64,000 bases of DNA, taken from contig JBBFLV010000002.1 in NCBI GenBank assembly GCA_037478835.1, forward strand, positions 124,001 through 188,000, read 5' to 3'. The notes beneath the pieces were generated by a model, which was not told the DNA's origin, made no database searches, and saw only the letters and a program-made list of their open reading frames with translations. Positions 1-7,537 of the stretch are shown here, piece by piece; the first letter of the stretch is position 1, and each line of letters opens with the position of its first letter. The position numbers and the translations under genes are program-made. Source of the stretch: 630D-37 sp037478835 (GTDB lineage: Bacteria > Chloroflexota > Anaerolineae > Anaerolineales > Villigracilaceae).

Positions 1-533
1 ATCACCACCGGCAGGAGCACCGGGAACAGCAGGATCGGCAGGAGCAGATCGCGCGTCCGTGCCTGCACGCTCATGCTCGCCAACAGGGTCCCGATCGCCG
101 CATAGCCCAACGAACCGAGCAAGATCACCAGCAACAAACCGCCGTTGAAGAGATTGACATTATACAGGAAACTGTAGATCGGCAGGATGAGCACTTCCAC
201 CAGGAGCATAAAGAGCAGGTTGCCGAACATTTTCCCGAAGTAGATCGCGGCGCGGTCCACCGGCGCCAGCAGCAGGCCATCCAGGCAACCGCGATCCTTC
301 TCTGCGGCCATCGAGCGATTCAACCCGATCGTGCCGGCGAAGAAAAACGTCGTCCACAACACTCCGGCCGTGACACTGCGCCGCGTGGCCACATCCAGCT
401 CCATGGCGAAGTTGAAGACCAAGATCACCAGCAGGGCGAAGACCAGCATGGCAGAAAGCAGCTCGCGCGAACGCATTTCTGCCGCCAAGTCCTTCCAGAT
501 CACCGCCCAAATTGTGCCCAGGAATCGCTTCAT
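1..533 (-). CDS. ccmB: Heme exporter membrane subunit CcmB (3' end outside window)
   Basis: CcmB is the membrane subunit that works with CcmA (and CcmC/CcmE) to load and release heme for cytochrome c maturation. The first 177 codons are visible, beginning MKRFLGTIWAVIWKDL; the remaining ~40 residues of a typical ~220-residue CcmB lie beyond position 1. Visible signs are an N-terminal amphipathic segment, successive hydrophobic segments (ALLVILVFNF, then TTFFFAGTIGLNR) and the conserved region AAEKDRGCLDGLLLAPVDR typical of CcmB. Its ATG overlaps the ccmA stop in an ATGA, so translation is coupled. ccmC would be expected next, outside the window. Confidence 0.9.
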   Translation of the reverse strand, partial: MKRFLGTIWAVIWKDLAAEMRSRELLSAMLVFALLVILVFNFAMELDVATRRSVTAGVLWTTFFFAGTIGLNRSMAAEKDRGCLDGLLLAPVDRAAIYFGKMFGNLLFMLLVEVLILPIYSFLYNVNLFNGGLLLVILLGSLGYAAIGTLLASMSVQARTRDLLLPILLFPVLLPVV

Positions 534-1231
534 GCTGCCTCCAGCGCCTGACGGTAAAAGGCGAGCAAGTTGGAATGCTGTAACGTTTCACGCTGCGCCG
601 AGGCTACAATCCGCCCCCGTGAAAGCACATCGAAGCGCGTCGCCAAGTCTTCGGCGCGCGCCAGATCGTGGGAAGTCATCACGATCGTCCGTCCCTGCGC
701 GGCTACGGTGCGCAGAATTTGATCCAGCATGGCGCAGGCATCCTGATCCAGGCCGGTATAGGGCTCATCGAAGAGCAAAACTTGCGGATCGTGCAACACG
801 GCGCGCCCGATCGAAAGGCGCTGTTGCATGCCGCGCGAAAACGTGCGCACCAGATCATGGCGGCGCTTTTCCAGCCCGACCAATTCCAGCACTTCCTTCA
901 CCCGTTCCCCGGCTCGCTCCAGCCCGTAAAGGCGCGCATAAAAGAGCAGGTTCTCCTCGGCGGTCAGGTCTCCATAAAGCAAGGACTGATGAGAGACCAC
1001 CCCCAACGCGCGGCGCACGGCTGCCGCTTCCTGGGGCAGGCGATAGCCTCCCACGCGCACCACACCCGCCGTCGGACGCGAAAGCGAGGCCAAAATGCGC
1101 AAAAAGGTTGTCTTGCCGGCGCCATTCGGTCCCAAGAGGGCAACGAACTCCCCGTTTTGGGCACGGAAATCCAGCCCCTGTAGCACCACCTTCGGTCCAA
1201 AGCGCTTCATCAGGCGCTGTACCTCAATCAT
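530..1231 (-). CDS. ccmA: Heme exporter ATP-binding protein CcmA
   Basis: This is the ABC ATPase of the CcmAB(C)D complex, which drives release of holo-CcmE during cytochrome c maturation on the outer face of the cytoplasmic membrane. The 233-residue protein has Walker A GPNGAGKTT (about residues 34-42), an ABC signature FSRGMQQR near residue 132, Walker B VLLFDEP near 150 and a switch histidine in TSHDLARAEDLA. Length is normal for CcmA (~200-240). It overlaps the upstream cytochrome gene by 8 bp and the downstream ccmB by 4 bp (ATGA). The family assignment from sequence alone could be confused with other small ABC ATPases, but the ccm context settles it. Confidence 0.93.
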   Translation of the reverse strand: MIEVQRLMKRFGPKVVLQGLDFRAQNGEFVALLGPNGAGKTTFLRILASLSRPTAGVVRVGGYRLPQEAAAVRRALGVVSHQSLLYGDLTAEENLLFYARLYGLERAGERVKEVLELVGLEKRRHDLVRTFSRGMQQRLSIGRAVLHDPQVLLFDEPYTGLDQDACAMLDQILRTVAAQGRTIVMTSHDLARAEDLATRFDVLSRGRIVASAQRETLQHSNLLAFYRQALEAA

Positions 1232-3107
1232 TCCGGCGCATCTCCTCCAGCAGGGCTTTCAACTCGGCACGTCGCTTCTGGTAGACCTCATCGCTTAATT
1301 TCCCGCTGCGGTGTAGGTCATCCAGCGCCAGAATTGCATCCAGCACCTCTTCTTCGCTCTCATACGGGTTTTCCTCGAGCGCCTCGCTCTCCTCTTTCCC
1401 TTGTCGGTCACGCAGGTAGAACCACACGCCCAGCAGGATCAGCACCACCCCCAGCGCTCCCACCCCGATCCAGACCGTCTGGGAAGAAGGCGTGGTGCTC
1501 ACCGTCGTCGCCCGCGGCTTACCGGAAATGGTCAGCTGCAACGTCTCATTGGCGGCCACCCCTGTTTTCTGGAACAGGTGAAAAACATTCCCCTGGAACG
1601 TGCGCGTTCCGGCATCCACGATCCCTTCGCCGCTGGCTTTCATTCCTTCAGGCAGGATGACGATCACCGAATCGCTGGCCAACACAAACGGTTGGCGCAC
1701 TTCGACTTTATTCGTGTAGGGGAGCAGGTAGAAGGCGATAAAGCCATACGGTTCGGTACTCGGAGGCAGCGCAATCCCGTCTTCTGCCTCCAGCAACGGC
1801 GCGCTATCCTGCGTCAATTGCAATCCCGTTTGCGTAGCGCCATCGGGGAAACGGATAAACGGCAGGCTGGTGCCATCCGTGCGCACCCGCACCACCTGTT
1901 CCCCCTCGTTCAGGATCGAATAGACCACGAAGACCTGCAACTGATCTTCCCCCACATCCACCTGAATATGGGTCTGGGTAATGCGCAGGGAAGTGAAATC
2001 TTCGGTTACCGGTTGAATGCGGATCGGTTCCAGTTGGAGCTCGGTTTGCCCTTCCTCCACCACCGCAAAGGGCGAATTGAAATACACCCCGCCCACATTC
2101 ACGTCGGCCCGGAAGATGCGCCCAACCGGCATCTCCACCCCTTCAAAGCGGTAGCTTCCATCAGGGCTCACCGTGGCCGTAAGCGTCACCGTTTCCACCG
2201 GCATCGTGTTCGGCTCATGATCGTAACCGTGTAGGGTGACCTGAAGAGGGGATGGCAGCTGCGTGCCGGCCGCGGCTTCGATCTGCCCCGAAACTACCTG
2301 CAGGCCCGGAGCAGGCGTCGCTTCGGACTCGGAAGGACCCGTAGCAGGGGTCTCCGTCACCGGCAGCTGCGTGGCCGGAGCGGGGGTGCCTTCGAGCGCC
2401 ATCGGCGTGGGCGTCTCCTCGGTCGCAGGTTGTGCAGCAGGGGTAGGCGTTGTTTCGGGAGTCGCGTTCGCCGCGAGCGTGACGTTCGCAAAGCTCAGCG
2501 AGCGCAAATAGGCCACCACCTTCCAGGCTTCGGCCTCGCTGACCTCCTTCATCGGAGATTCCTGCCTCACCCATTGGAACAAATCCTGGTTAGAAAGCGC
2601 CGCCATGCGTTCCTGATCGCGGAACCGGGCGGTATCACAGGCCGAACACAAGCGCTCAAAGAGCTGCCGACCCTCTTCCACTTCCTCTGGCGAAGTGTGC
2701 AGGGTTAATGCGTAGGCCACCACATCCCAACGTTCCTGGGCACTCAGGCTCATAAAGGGTGGCATAAAACGTTCCAGGTTGCCCTGCGTAACCACGGTAA
2801 ACCATTGTGCCGGAGTCACCTTTTGCGCGATCTCCGGCAGACCCAGCGGGCTCACCCGAACGGGCAATTGCTTCCCCTGCGGGCCATCCCCAAGACCGCG
2901 TTCTCCATGACAAGCGGCACATTTTTCCGCATAGATCGCGGCCCCGCGCGCCACATCCGGCGGTTCTGCCGGGTAGAGGGGACCTAAGGTGGGCGGTGGG
3001 GTGGGGGAACGATAATCGGGTGGCGGGGTAATATCCTCCGCCAGCGAAAGGTTACATCCGCCGAACAGAAATGCCAGCAAAACCAACAAGACCAGGCGTT
3101 GTTTCAT
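1224..3107 (-). CDS. Lipoprotein c-type cytochrome with beta domains, TM segment and acidic tail
   Basis: This 627-residue protein begins with a lipoprotein signal (lipobox LFGGC, Cys18). A first cytochrome c domain has a true heme site, CAACH at residues 63-67, with candidate axial Met residues in FMPPFM. A second cytochrome-like domain has CSACD at residues 154-158, so the heme-ligating His is replaced by Asp. A Thr/Pro-rich linker follows (about 215-265), then predicted beta-rich extracytoplasmic domains, a membrane segment (IGVGALGVVLILLGVWFYL, about 545-565) and an acidic cytoplasmic tail ending in a SHOCT-like helix (DLHRSGKLSDEVYQKRR). It sits inside the ccm operon. The physiological electron partner is not evident. 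Confidence 0.75.
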   Translation of the reverse strand: MKQRLVLLVLLAFLFGGCNLSLAEDITPPPDYRSPTPPPTLGPLYPAEPPDVARGAAIYAEKCAACHGERGLGDGPQGKQLPVRVSPLGLPEIAQKVTPAQWFTVVTQGNLERFMPPFMSLSAQERWDVVAYALTLHTSPEEVEEGRQLFERLCSACDTARFRDQERMAALSNQDLFQWVRQESPMKEVSEAEAWKVVAYLRSLSFANVTLAANATPETTPTPAAQPATEETPTPMALEGTPAPATQLPVTETPATGPSESEATPAPGLQVVSGQIEAAAGTQLPSPLQVTLHGYDHEPNTMPVETVTLTATVSPDGSYRFEGVEMPVGRIFRADVNVGGVYFNSPFAVVEEGQTELQLEPIRIQPVTEDFTSLRITQTHIQVDVGEDQLQVFVVYSILNEGEQVVRVRTDGTSLPFIRFPDGATQTGLQLTQDSAPLLEAEDGIALPPSTEPYGFIAFYLLPYTNKVEVRQPFVLASDSVIVILPEGMKASGEGIVDAGTRTFQGNVFHLFQKTGVAANETLQLTISGKPRATTVSTTPSSQTVWIGVGALGVVLILLGVWFYLRDRQGKEESEALEENPYESEEEVLDAILALDDLHRSGKLSDEVYQKRRAELKALLEEMRRND

Positions 3108-3120
3108 CGGTAATGACTCC

Positions 3121-3636
3121 TCATTTTTTCAACGTCGCACCACAGGAAGCGCAGAAGACATCTTCTGCCAGCACCGGGTGCCCACAGGCGGGGCAAAAAC
3201 CGCTGCGCTTTCCCTTCAGCGCGGCGCGTCGGGCGGCCAGAAGCTTTTCCAGCTCGTCATCGCTCAGGGTCGAGCTTGCCTGCGATGGCTCCTTTTGGGC
3301 GCGACGGGTGGCGAGCGCTTCTTCCAGACGTGCTTCGGCCTGCTGTTGCGAAAGGCCCTCCCGCGAGGCCTCCAGCTGTTGCAGCAGCGAGGTACCTTTT
3401 TTGATCAGTTCCGCCCGCAGCAGGGGATATTCCTCTTCCGGAATTTTCCCCAAGCGGTGATCGAAATCCAATTCCTGCAACGTGCTGAGCACGCGCTCAT
3501 ACTCGGCCATCAGGAAGGAATAACGTCTCTCCTCTGCCGTTACCCGGCGGCTGCGATGGGTTAGAAAAGGCTGTGTGAGATAGGCCGCAACGAGCAAAGC
3601 CACAGCCAGGATTAAAAGTAGGGCTCCGATATCCAT
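3121..3636 (-). CDS. CcmI-like membrane-anchored protein with C-terminal zinc ribbon
   Basis: The 171-residue protein has one N-terminal membrane segment (LLLILAVALLVAAYL), a helical part with the pattern LQELDFDHRLGKIPEEEYPLLRAEL seen in CcmI-type apocytochrome chaperones, a charged predicted coiled coil, and a C-terminal zinc ribbon with CPACG and CASCG pairs. It lies between ccmG and the cytochrome lipoprotein. CcmI presents apocytochrome to the CcmFH ligase, and that role is inferred here from the N-terminal resemblance and position. The zinc ribbon is not part of classical CcmI and may reflect only the lineage's common short zinc-ribbon tails. Confidence 0.6.
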   Translation of the reverse strand: MDIGALLLILAVALLVAAYLTQPFLTHRSRRVTAEERRYSFLMAEYERVLSTLQELDFDHRLGKIPEEEYPLLRAELIKKGTSLLQQLEASREGLSQQQAEARLEEALATRRAQKEPSQASSTLSDDELEKLLAARRAALKGKRSGFCPACGHPVLAEDVFCASCGATLKK

Positions 3637-3645
3637 AGGTCCTCA

Positions 3646-4224
3646 TCACGGTTGGGCCAGAATGCGATCGATCACCATTTTAATCTCTTCCAGTGATTGG
3701 AAGGGACCCACCTTGACGTATTGCACCACGCCCTGGCGATCGATGATATACGTCTCCGGCACGCCCTTAATGCGGAAGCGTTGCGCCAGGCGCGTGCCCA
3801 GGTCGGGGCCGTTCGGGTAGGTGATATTGAACTTTTTCAGGTAAATGCGCGCGTCCGGCTCGGTATCCACGTAATCCACTCCCAGGAAAACCACCTCGCC
3901 GGTCGGTTGGTAATATTCCCAGGCCTGTTGCAATTCTGCCGCCTCCTGCTCGCAGGGCTTGCACCAGGAGGCCCAGAAGTTGATCAACACCACCTTGCCG
4001 CGCAGCTCTCCAAGCGAAATCTGGGATTGGCCGTTATATTCGTATCCCTGGTAGAGGGTGAGCGTCAGATCGCCCGGTATGCGATCGCCACGTTGGACGG
4101 TGCCCTGCTGGGCTCGTACCAACCCGATACCCAGGATGATCAATAATCCCAGCAGTCCGGTCCAGATCATCACCTGTGCCCAAAGAGGCACACCTTGTTT
4201 CTTCTCCGCTGCATTCTCCATCAT
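3646..4224 (-). CDS. ccmG: Membrane-anchored thioredoxin-like protein (CcmG/ResA/TlpA family)
   Basis: This 192-residue protein has an N-terminal membrane anchor (VMIWTGLLGLLIILGIGLV) and a thioredoxin fold facing outward with the redox motif WASWCKPC (Cys pair around residues 86-89) and the cis-proline region GVPETYIID. CcmG/ResA proteins reduce the CxxCH cysteines of apocytochromes before heme attachment. Its position directly before ccmH supports that role. Its stop is immediately followed by the small zinc-ribbon gene and its start abuts the ccmH stop (4224/4225). ResA and TlpA are alternative names for the same fold; the context favours CcmG. Confidence 0.88.
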   Translation of the reverse strand: MMENAAEKKQGVPLWAQVMIWTGLLGLLIILGIGLVRAQQGTVQRGDRIPGDLTLTLYQGYEYNGQSQISLGELRGKVVLINFWASWCKPCEQEAAELQQAWEYYQPTGEVVFLGVDYVDTEPDARIYLKKFNITYPNGPDLGTRLAQRFRIKGVPETYIIDRQGVVQYVKVGPFQSLEEIKMVIDRILAQP

Positions 4225-4710
4225 TTAGCTCCCTCTCTTGCGCAAATCTTCCTCCAGTTTGCGCACCAGCGGATCATCGCTGAGCGCTTCGACCTCCTCT
4301 TCGTCCACCTCCGGCGGTTTGACCCATCCACGCATGGTGCGGAAGAGCAGGATCACGCCGCTCAGGATGAGCAAAGGCGGAGCCAGGTAGACAAGCCAGT
4401 TGAAGCCCTGGCGCGGTGGCTCGCTGAGCACGCGCGCCCCGTAGTGCTCGACAAAGTATTGCTTGATCTCGTCTTCGCTCTTGCCCTCGGCCAGCATCTG
4501 ACGGATCAACTCACGCCATTGACGGCAAGCTTCGGTGGGACAGACATCCAGCGGCGTGTTCTCACAGACCGGGCAATAGAGCTGACGCGCAATGCGATTG
4601 ACCTCGTCATCGGTCGGCGTGCCGCCCTGAGCCGAAACCGGCCGGATCAAGCTCCAGAGCGAAGTCAACAACAGAGCCAGCAGAAGGGTGAAAAACAGGC
4701 CTCGTTTCAT
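4225..4710 (-). CDS. ccmH: Cytochrome c maturation protein CcmH/NrfF
   Basis: CcmH is a thiol-disulfide component of the heme ligase that keeps the apocytochrome CxxCH reduced. The 161-residue protein has a signal peptide, the family redox motif LYCPVC (normally LRCxxC, around residues 44-49), the conserved helix ECRQWRELIRQML-type sequence, the FVEHYGARVL segment, and a C-terminal membrane helix (LAPPLLILSGVILLF). Length is close to CcmH/NrfF (~150). There is an additional Cys pair in LDVCPTEACRQ, which the short E. coli domain does not usually show. Its presence together with a CxxxY-type CcmE is unusual. Confidence 0.9.
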   Translation of the reverse strand: MKRGLFFTLLLALLLTSLWSLIRPVSAQGGTPTDDEVNRIARQLYCPVCENTPLDVCPTEACRQWRELIRQMLAEGKSEDEIKQYFVEHYGARVLSEPPRQGFNWLVYLAPPLLILSGVILLFRTMRGWVKPPEVDEEEVEALSDDPLVRKLEEDLRKRGS

Positions 4711-4719
4711 GGGTCCTCC

Positions 4720-6789
4720 TCAATCGGAAGCACCAACTCGTGCGCCGCGAGGGCCAGAAGGGGTGACCACCACCGGCACCGCTTCGGTCTCCGGTTGTGG
4801 CCAGGCGGCGATCAGAATGGCGACGATGAAGACCAGCGCCCCCAGCCACAGCCAGTTTACCAGGGGGTTATGATAAATCTTGAACGTCGCTTGTTCTGCC
4901 GAGACCGGTTGCCAATCCACCAGCAGCACGTAGAGATCATCGGCCAGCGTGCTGCGCTGTCCTGGAATGGTCATCGTCTGTTGGGCATCGAAGTAAAAGT
5001 CAATCCGCGGGTAGAGTTCGCCGAGATATTTGCCGTCACGGTAGACGCTGACCACGGCACGCGTCACCTCGCGCCCATCCGGCGCCGGGAAGCGGGCGAT
5101 GTCATCGTAGCGCACTTCGTAGCCGGCCAGCGAAAGCGATTGTCCCAGGCGGATCGTCCCTTGCGTCTCCGTCTGGAAGAGCTCGATCCCCAGAATGCCG
5201 ATGGCCATCAGCATCATGGAAATATGCACCAGGTAGCCACCGTAGCGTCTGCGATTGCGGCCGAAGAGGCGCATCAGCGCCACCAAGAAGGACTCCTTCT
5301 GGGCCTTCTGCCGAGCACGCGCCGCGCGCCAGATTTCATACAATGTGACCAGCGTCACCAGGGCAACCAGGAAGAAGCCGATCAAGGCCACCCAGTTGCG
5401 CATCTTGCCGATCCACAGCGCGATCGGTACCAGCAGGGCCACCACGCCGGGTTTCCACATGGCCCGTCCCAGGGTTTTCCAGGTGGATTTGCCCCAGGCC
5501 GAGAGCGGTGCGATCGCCATCAACGCCATCATGCCGCCGAAGAGCGGAGCAGTGGCGCGTTCATAGAACGGCGGGCCGACGGTCACCTTTTGTCCCGTGA
5601 TCAGCTCGGAGAGCAAGGGGAAGATCACACCCCAAAAACAGACGATGAGCACGCTCAGGAAAAGCAGGTTATTGAGCAAAAAGAGCGCTTCGCGCGAGAG
5701 CATGGATTTCATCTCGGCTTCGGCGCGCAGCGCCGTCCAGCGAGAAAGCAAGAGCGCCACAGAGACCCCAAACGTCAGGCCGATGAAGGCGAAGAACGCC
5801 GGACCGATGGCGCTCTGGGCAAAGGCATGGACTGAGGAAAGCACGCCGGAACGGGTGAGGAAAGTGCCGAAGATGACCAGGTCATAGGTCAGGATGATCA
5901 AGATCATGTTCCATTGCTTGAGCATCCCGCGCTTTTCCTGGATCATCACCGAGTGTAAAAAGGCAGTGCCGGTCAACCAGGGCATGAAAGCGGCGATCTC
6001 CACCGGGTCCCAGCCCCAGTATCCGCCCCAACCGAGCACGTCATAGGCCCAACGGCCGCCGAAGACCAACCCCAGCGAGAGGAAGAGCCAAGCCCACAGC
6101 GTCCAACGTCGAGTGATGTGGATCCAGCGATCGTCGGTGCGGCCGGTGATCAACGCGGCCATGGCAAACGCATAGGGAATGACGAAGGCGACAAAGCCCA
6201 GATAGAGCAACGGCGGGTGTACGATCATCCCCGGATGGCGCAGCAACGGGTTCAGCCCGCGCCCATCCGGCGGAAAGAAGGGCAAAGAGCCGGCCGGACG
6301 GAACATGCGCTCCACCACGTTCCCGCCCATCGTTTGCCAGTAGCGGGTGAAGGGGTTTTCCGCAAAGATCACCAGTCCCAGGAAAAAAGCCAGGGTGATC
6401 GAGGTCACCACGATCACCCAGGGCAGGAATTCTGCATCGCGATCCCATTTTCGCAGGGTCACCAGAGTAGCAAAGGCCGACATCAACCAGGCCCAAAAGA
6501 CCAGTGAGCCGGCCTGCCCACCCCACCAAGCAGTGATCTTAAGATAGGTGGGCATCGAACGGCTGGTGACCTCATAGACGAAAGAGACGTCAAAGCGATT
6601 ATTAACCAGCAGCCAGACCAGGGTCGCGGCGGAAAGCGTGATCAAAGGCCATGTCAGGAGCTGGGCGCGGCGGGCACTTTCGACTAAGTCAGGGCGCCGC
6701 CGACGCTCACCGATCAGGGCCGCCAGCACACTGTAAATGGCGACCAGAAACGCCAAGACCAGGGTACCAAAACCGAATTCCGGTAGCAT
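4720..6789 (-). CDS. ccmF: Heme lyase subunit CcmF
   Basis: CcmF is the large polytopic heme ligase subunit that transfers heme from CcmE to apocytochromes. The 689-residue protein (family ~650) has many membrane helices, the heme-handling WWD-type motif as WGGYWGWDPVE, the segment HPPLLYLGF with a candidate heme-ligand histidine, and the C-terminal periplasmic domain between the last two helices. The final residues are hydrophobic followed by a short cytoplasmic tail. It starts 12 bp after ccmE ends. No frameshift or truncation is visible. Confidence 0.95.
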   Translation of the reverse strand: MLPEFGFGTLVLAFLVAIYSVLAALIGERRRRPDLVESARRAQLLTWPLITLSAATLVWLLVNNRFDVSFVYEVTSRSMPTYLKITAWWGGQAGSLVFWAWLMSAFATLVTLRKWDRDAEFLPWVIVVTSITLAFFLGLVIFAENPFTRYWQTMGGNVVERMFRPAGSLPFFPPDGRGLNPLLRHPGMIVHPPLLYLGFVAFVIPYAFAMAALITGRTDDRWIHITRRWTLWAWLFLSLGLVFGGRWAYDVLGWGGYWGWDPVEIAAFMPWLTGTAFLHSVMIQEKRGMLKQWNMILIILTYDLVIFGTFLTRSGVLSSVHAFAQSAIGPAFFAFIGLTFGVSVALLLSRWTALRAEAEMKSMLSREALFLLNNLLFLSVLIVCFWGVIFPLLSELITGQKVTVGPPFYERATAPLFGGMMALMAIAPLSAWGKSTWKTLGRAMWKPGVVALLVPIALWIGKMRNWVALIGFFLVALVTLVTLYEIWRAARARQKAQKESFLVALMRLFGRNRRRYGGYLVHISMMLMAIGILGIELFQTETQGTIRLGQSLSLAGYEVRYDDIARFPAPDGREVTRAVVSVYRDGKYLGELYPRIDFYFDAQQTMTIPGQRSTLADDLYVLLVDWQPVSAEQATFKIYHNPLVNWLWLGALVFIVAILIAAWPQPETEAVPVVVTPSGPRGARVGASD

Positions 6790-6801
6790 AATGACCTTCT
6801 T

Positions 6802-7281
6802 TTAGGGTTGCGACTGCTGCGGAACAGCTTCTTCATACCGGGTTGGGCATTTCAGCAATAATTCGTCGGCGTAGAAGATGCCATCCTCGCCCAGATGGCC
6901 GGTCATGATGGCCTGTGCCTCGTTGCGCAGCAGATCGGGCTTGGGGCCGATGTAAATTACCTTGATGCGGTTGCGTGTTGGATCGGTGACTGCCGCGTGG
7001 AGAACTTCTGCCAATCCACCCTGCGCCTCGATCTCCTTGTTATCGCCGGGCACGTGCGCCACCTCGAAAGTCAGGGTCAGCGTTTGCGGGTCATATTGGA
7101 TGGTATCTCCGATGACTGCGCCGGAAATGCGCAGATTTTTCCCAATGACCGAGCTGCCTTTCGCTTTTAATTCGTCAATGGTCATAAAGTACTCTGCGCT
7201 GGCCGCAGTCGAGGAGAAGATCAGGTAGACAACTGCTGCCAAGATGAGCAAACCACCGAGTAAGAACTTTGTTTTAGGCAT
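6802..7281 (-). CDS. ccmE: Heme chaperone CcmE, CxxxY variant
   Basis: CcmE covalently binds heme on the outer membrane face and hands it to CcmF. The 159-residue protein has an N-terminal membrane anchor and an OB-fold (GKNLRISGAVIGDTIQYD; IKVIYIGPKPDLLRNEAQAIMTG). At the heme site, where most bacteria have HxxxY (HDEKY), this protein has CPTRY at residues 145-149, so the heme-binding His is Cys. This is the archaeal/Desulfovibrio-like CxxxY variant. It is the first gene of the ccm operon; the 256-bp region upstream is shared with divergent tilS. Confidence 0.92.
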   Translation of the reverse strand: MPKTKFLLGGLLILAAVVYLIFSSTAASAEYFMTIDELKAKGSSVIGKNLRISGAVIGDTIQYDPQTLTLTFEVAHVPGDNKEIEAQGGLAEVLHAAVTDPTRNRIKVIYIGPKPDLLRNEAQAIMTGHLGEDGIFYADELLLKCPTRYEEAVPQQSQP

Positions 7282-7355
7282 GGGACCTCCTGTCCGAGAC
7301 CGAGATAGTGAGCAATGTGGTCTTTACAAGCTACCAGAACCGATTGTATCTTTAA

Positions 7356-7450
7356 TCTCTTAAGCAGGTCTGAAAAATGAGATGATGAAAGTCCTCTTTG
7401 GGAAAGACGGAATTCCTGATTAATTTGTCATGGTCTCCCTGCTTAAGAGA
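7356..7450. repeat. 13-bp perfect inverted repeat flanking 69 bp in the ccmE-tilS intergenic region
   Basis: TCTCTTAAGCAGG at 7356-7368 is exactly mirrored by CCTGCTTAAGAGA at 7438-7450. The genes on either side are divergent, so it is not a shared terminator. It could be a regulatory hairpin, paired operator half-sites or the remnant of a tiny mobile element. No open reading frame fills the 69-bp core. Confidence 0.7.
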
Positions 7451-7503
7451 CTTGATCCGTGCGACAAGTGTATTGCTCCCATCTACACTACTCGCTAGGA
7501 GCC

Positions 7504-7532
7504 TTGCTGCGCACCTAACTCCCATTTATTTT
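7504..7532 (+). promoter_or_regulatory. Candidate tilS promoter
   Basis: TTGCTG at 7504-7509, a 17-bp spacer and TATTTT at 7527-7532 resemble a sigma-70-type promoter. The -10 box ends 5 nt before the ATG at 7538, and no Shine-Dalgarno sequence is seen, which suggests a leaderless transcript or use of the later ATG at 7553. Confidence 0.4.
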
Positions 7533-7537
7533 ATGTT

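Noticed and set aside
4195..5835. 546-codon open frame on the plus strand
   Set aside because: It is antisense to ccmH and ccmF, rich in His/Gln/Arg as antisense frames of GC-rich genes are, and has no ribosome site or domain.
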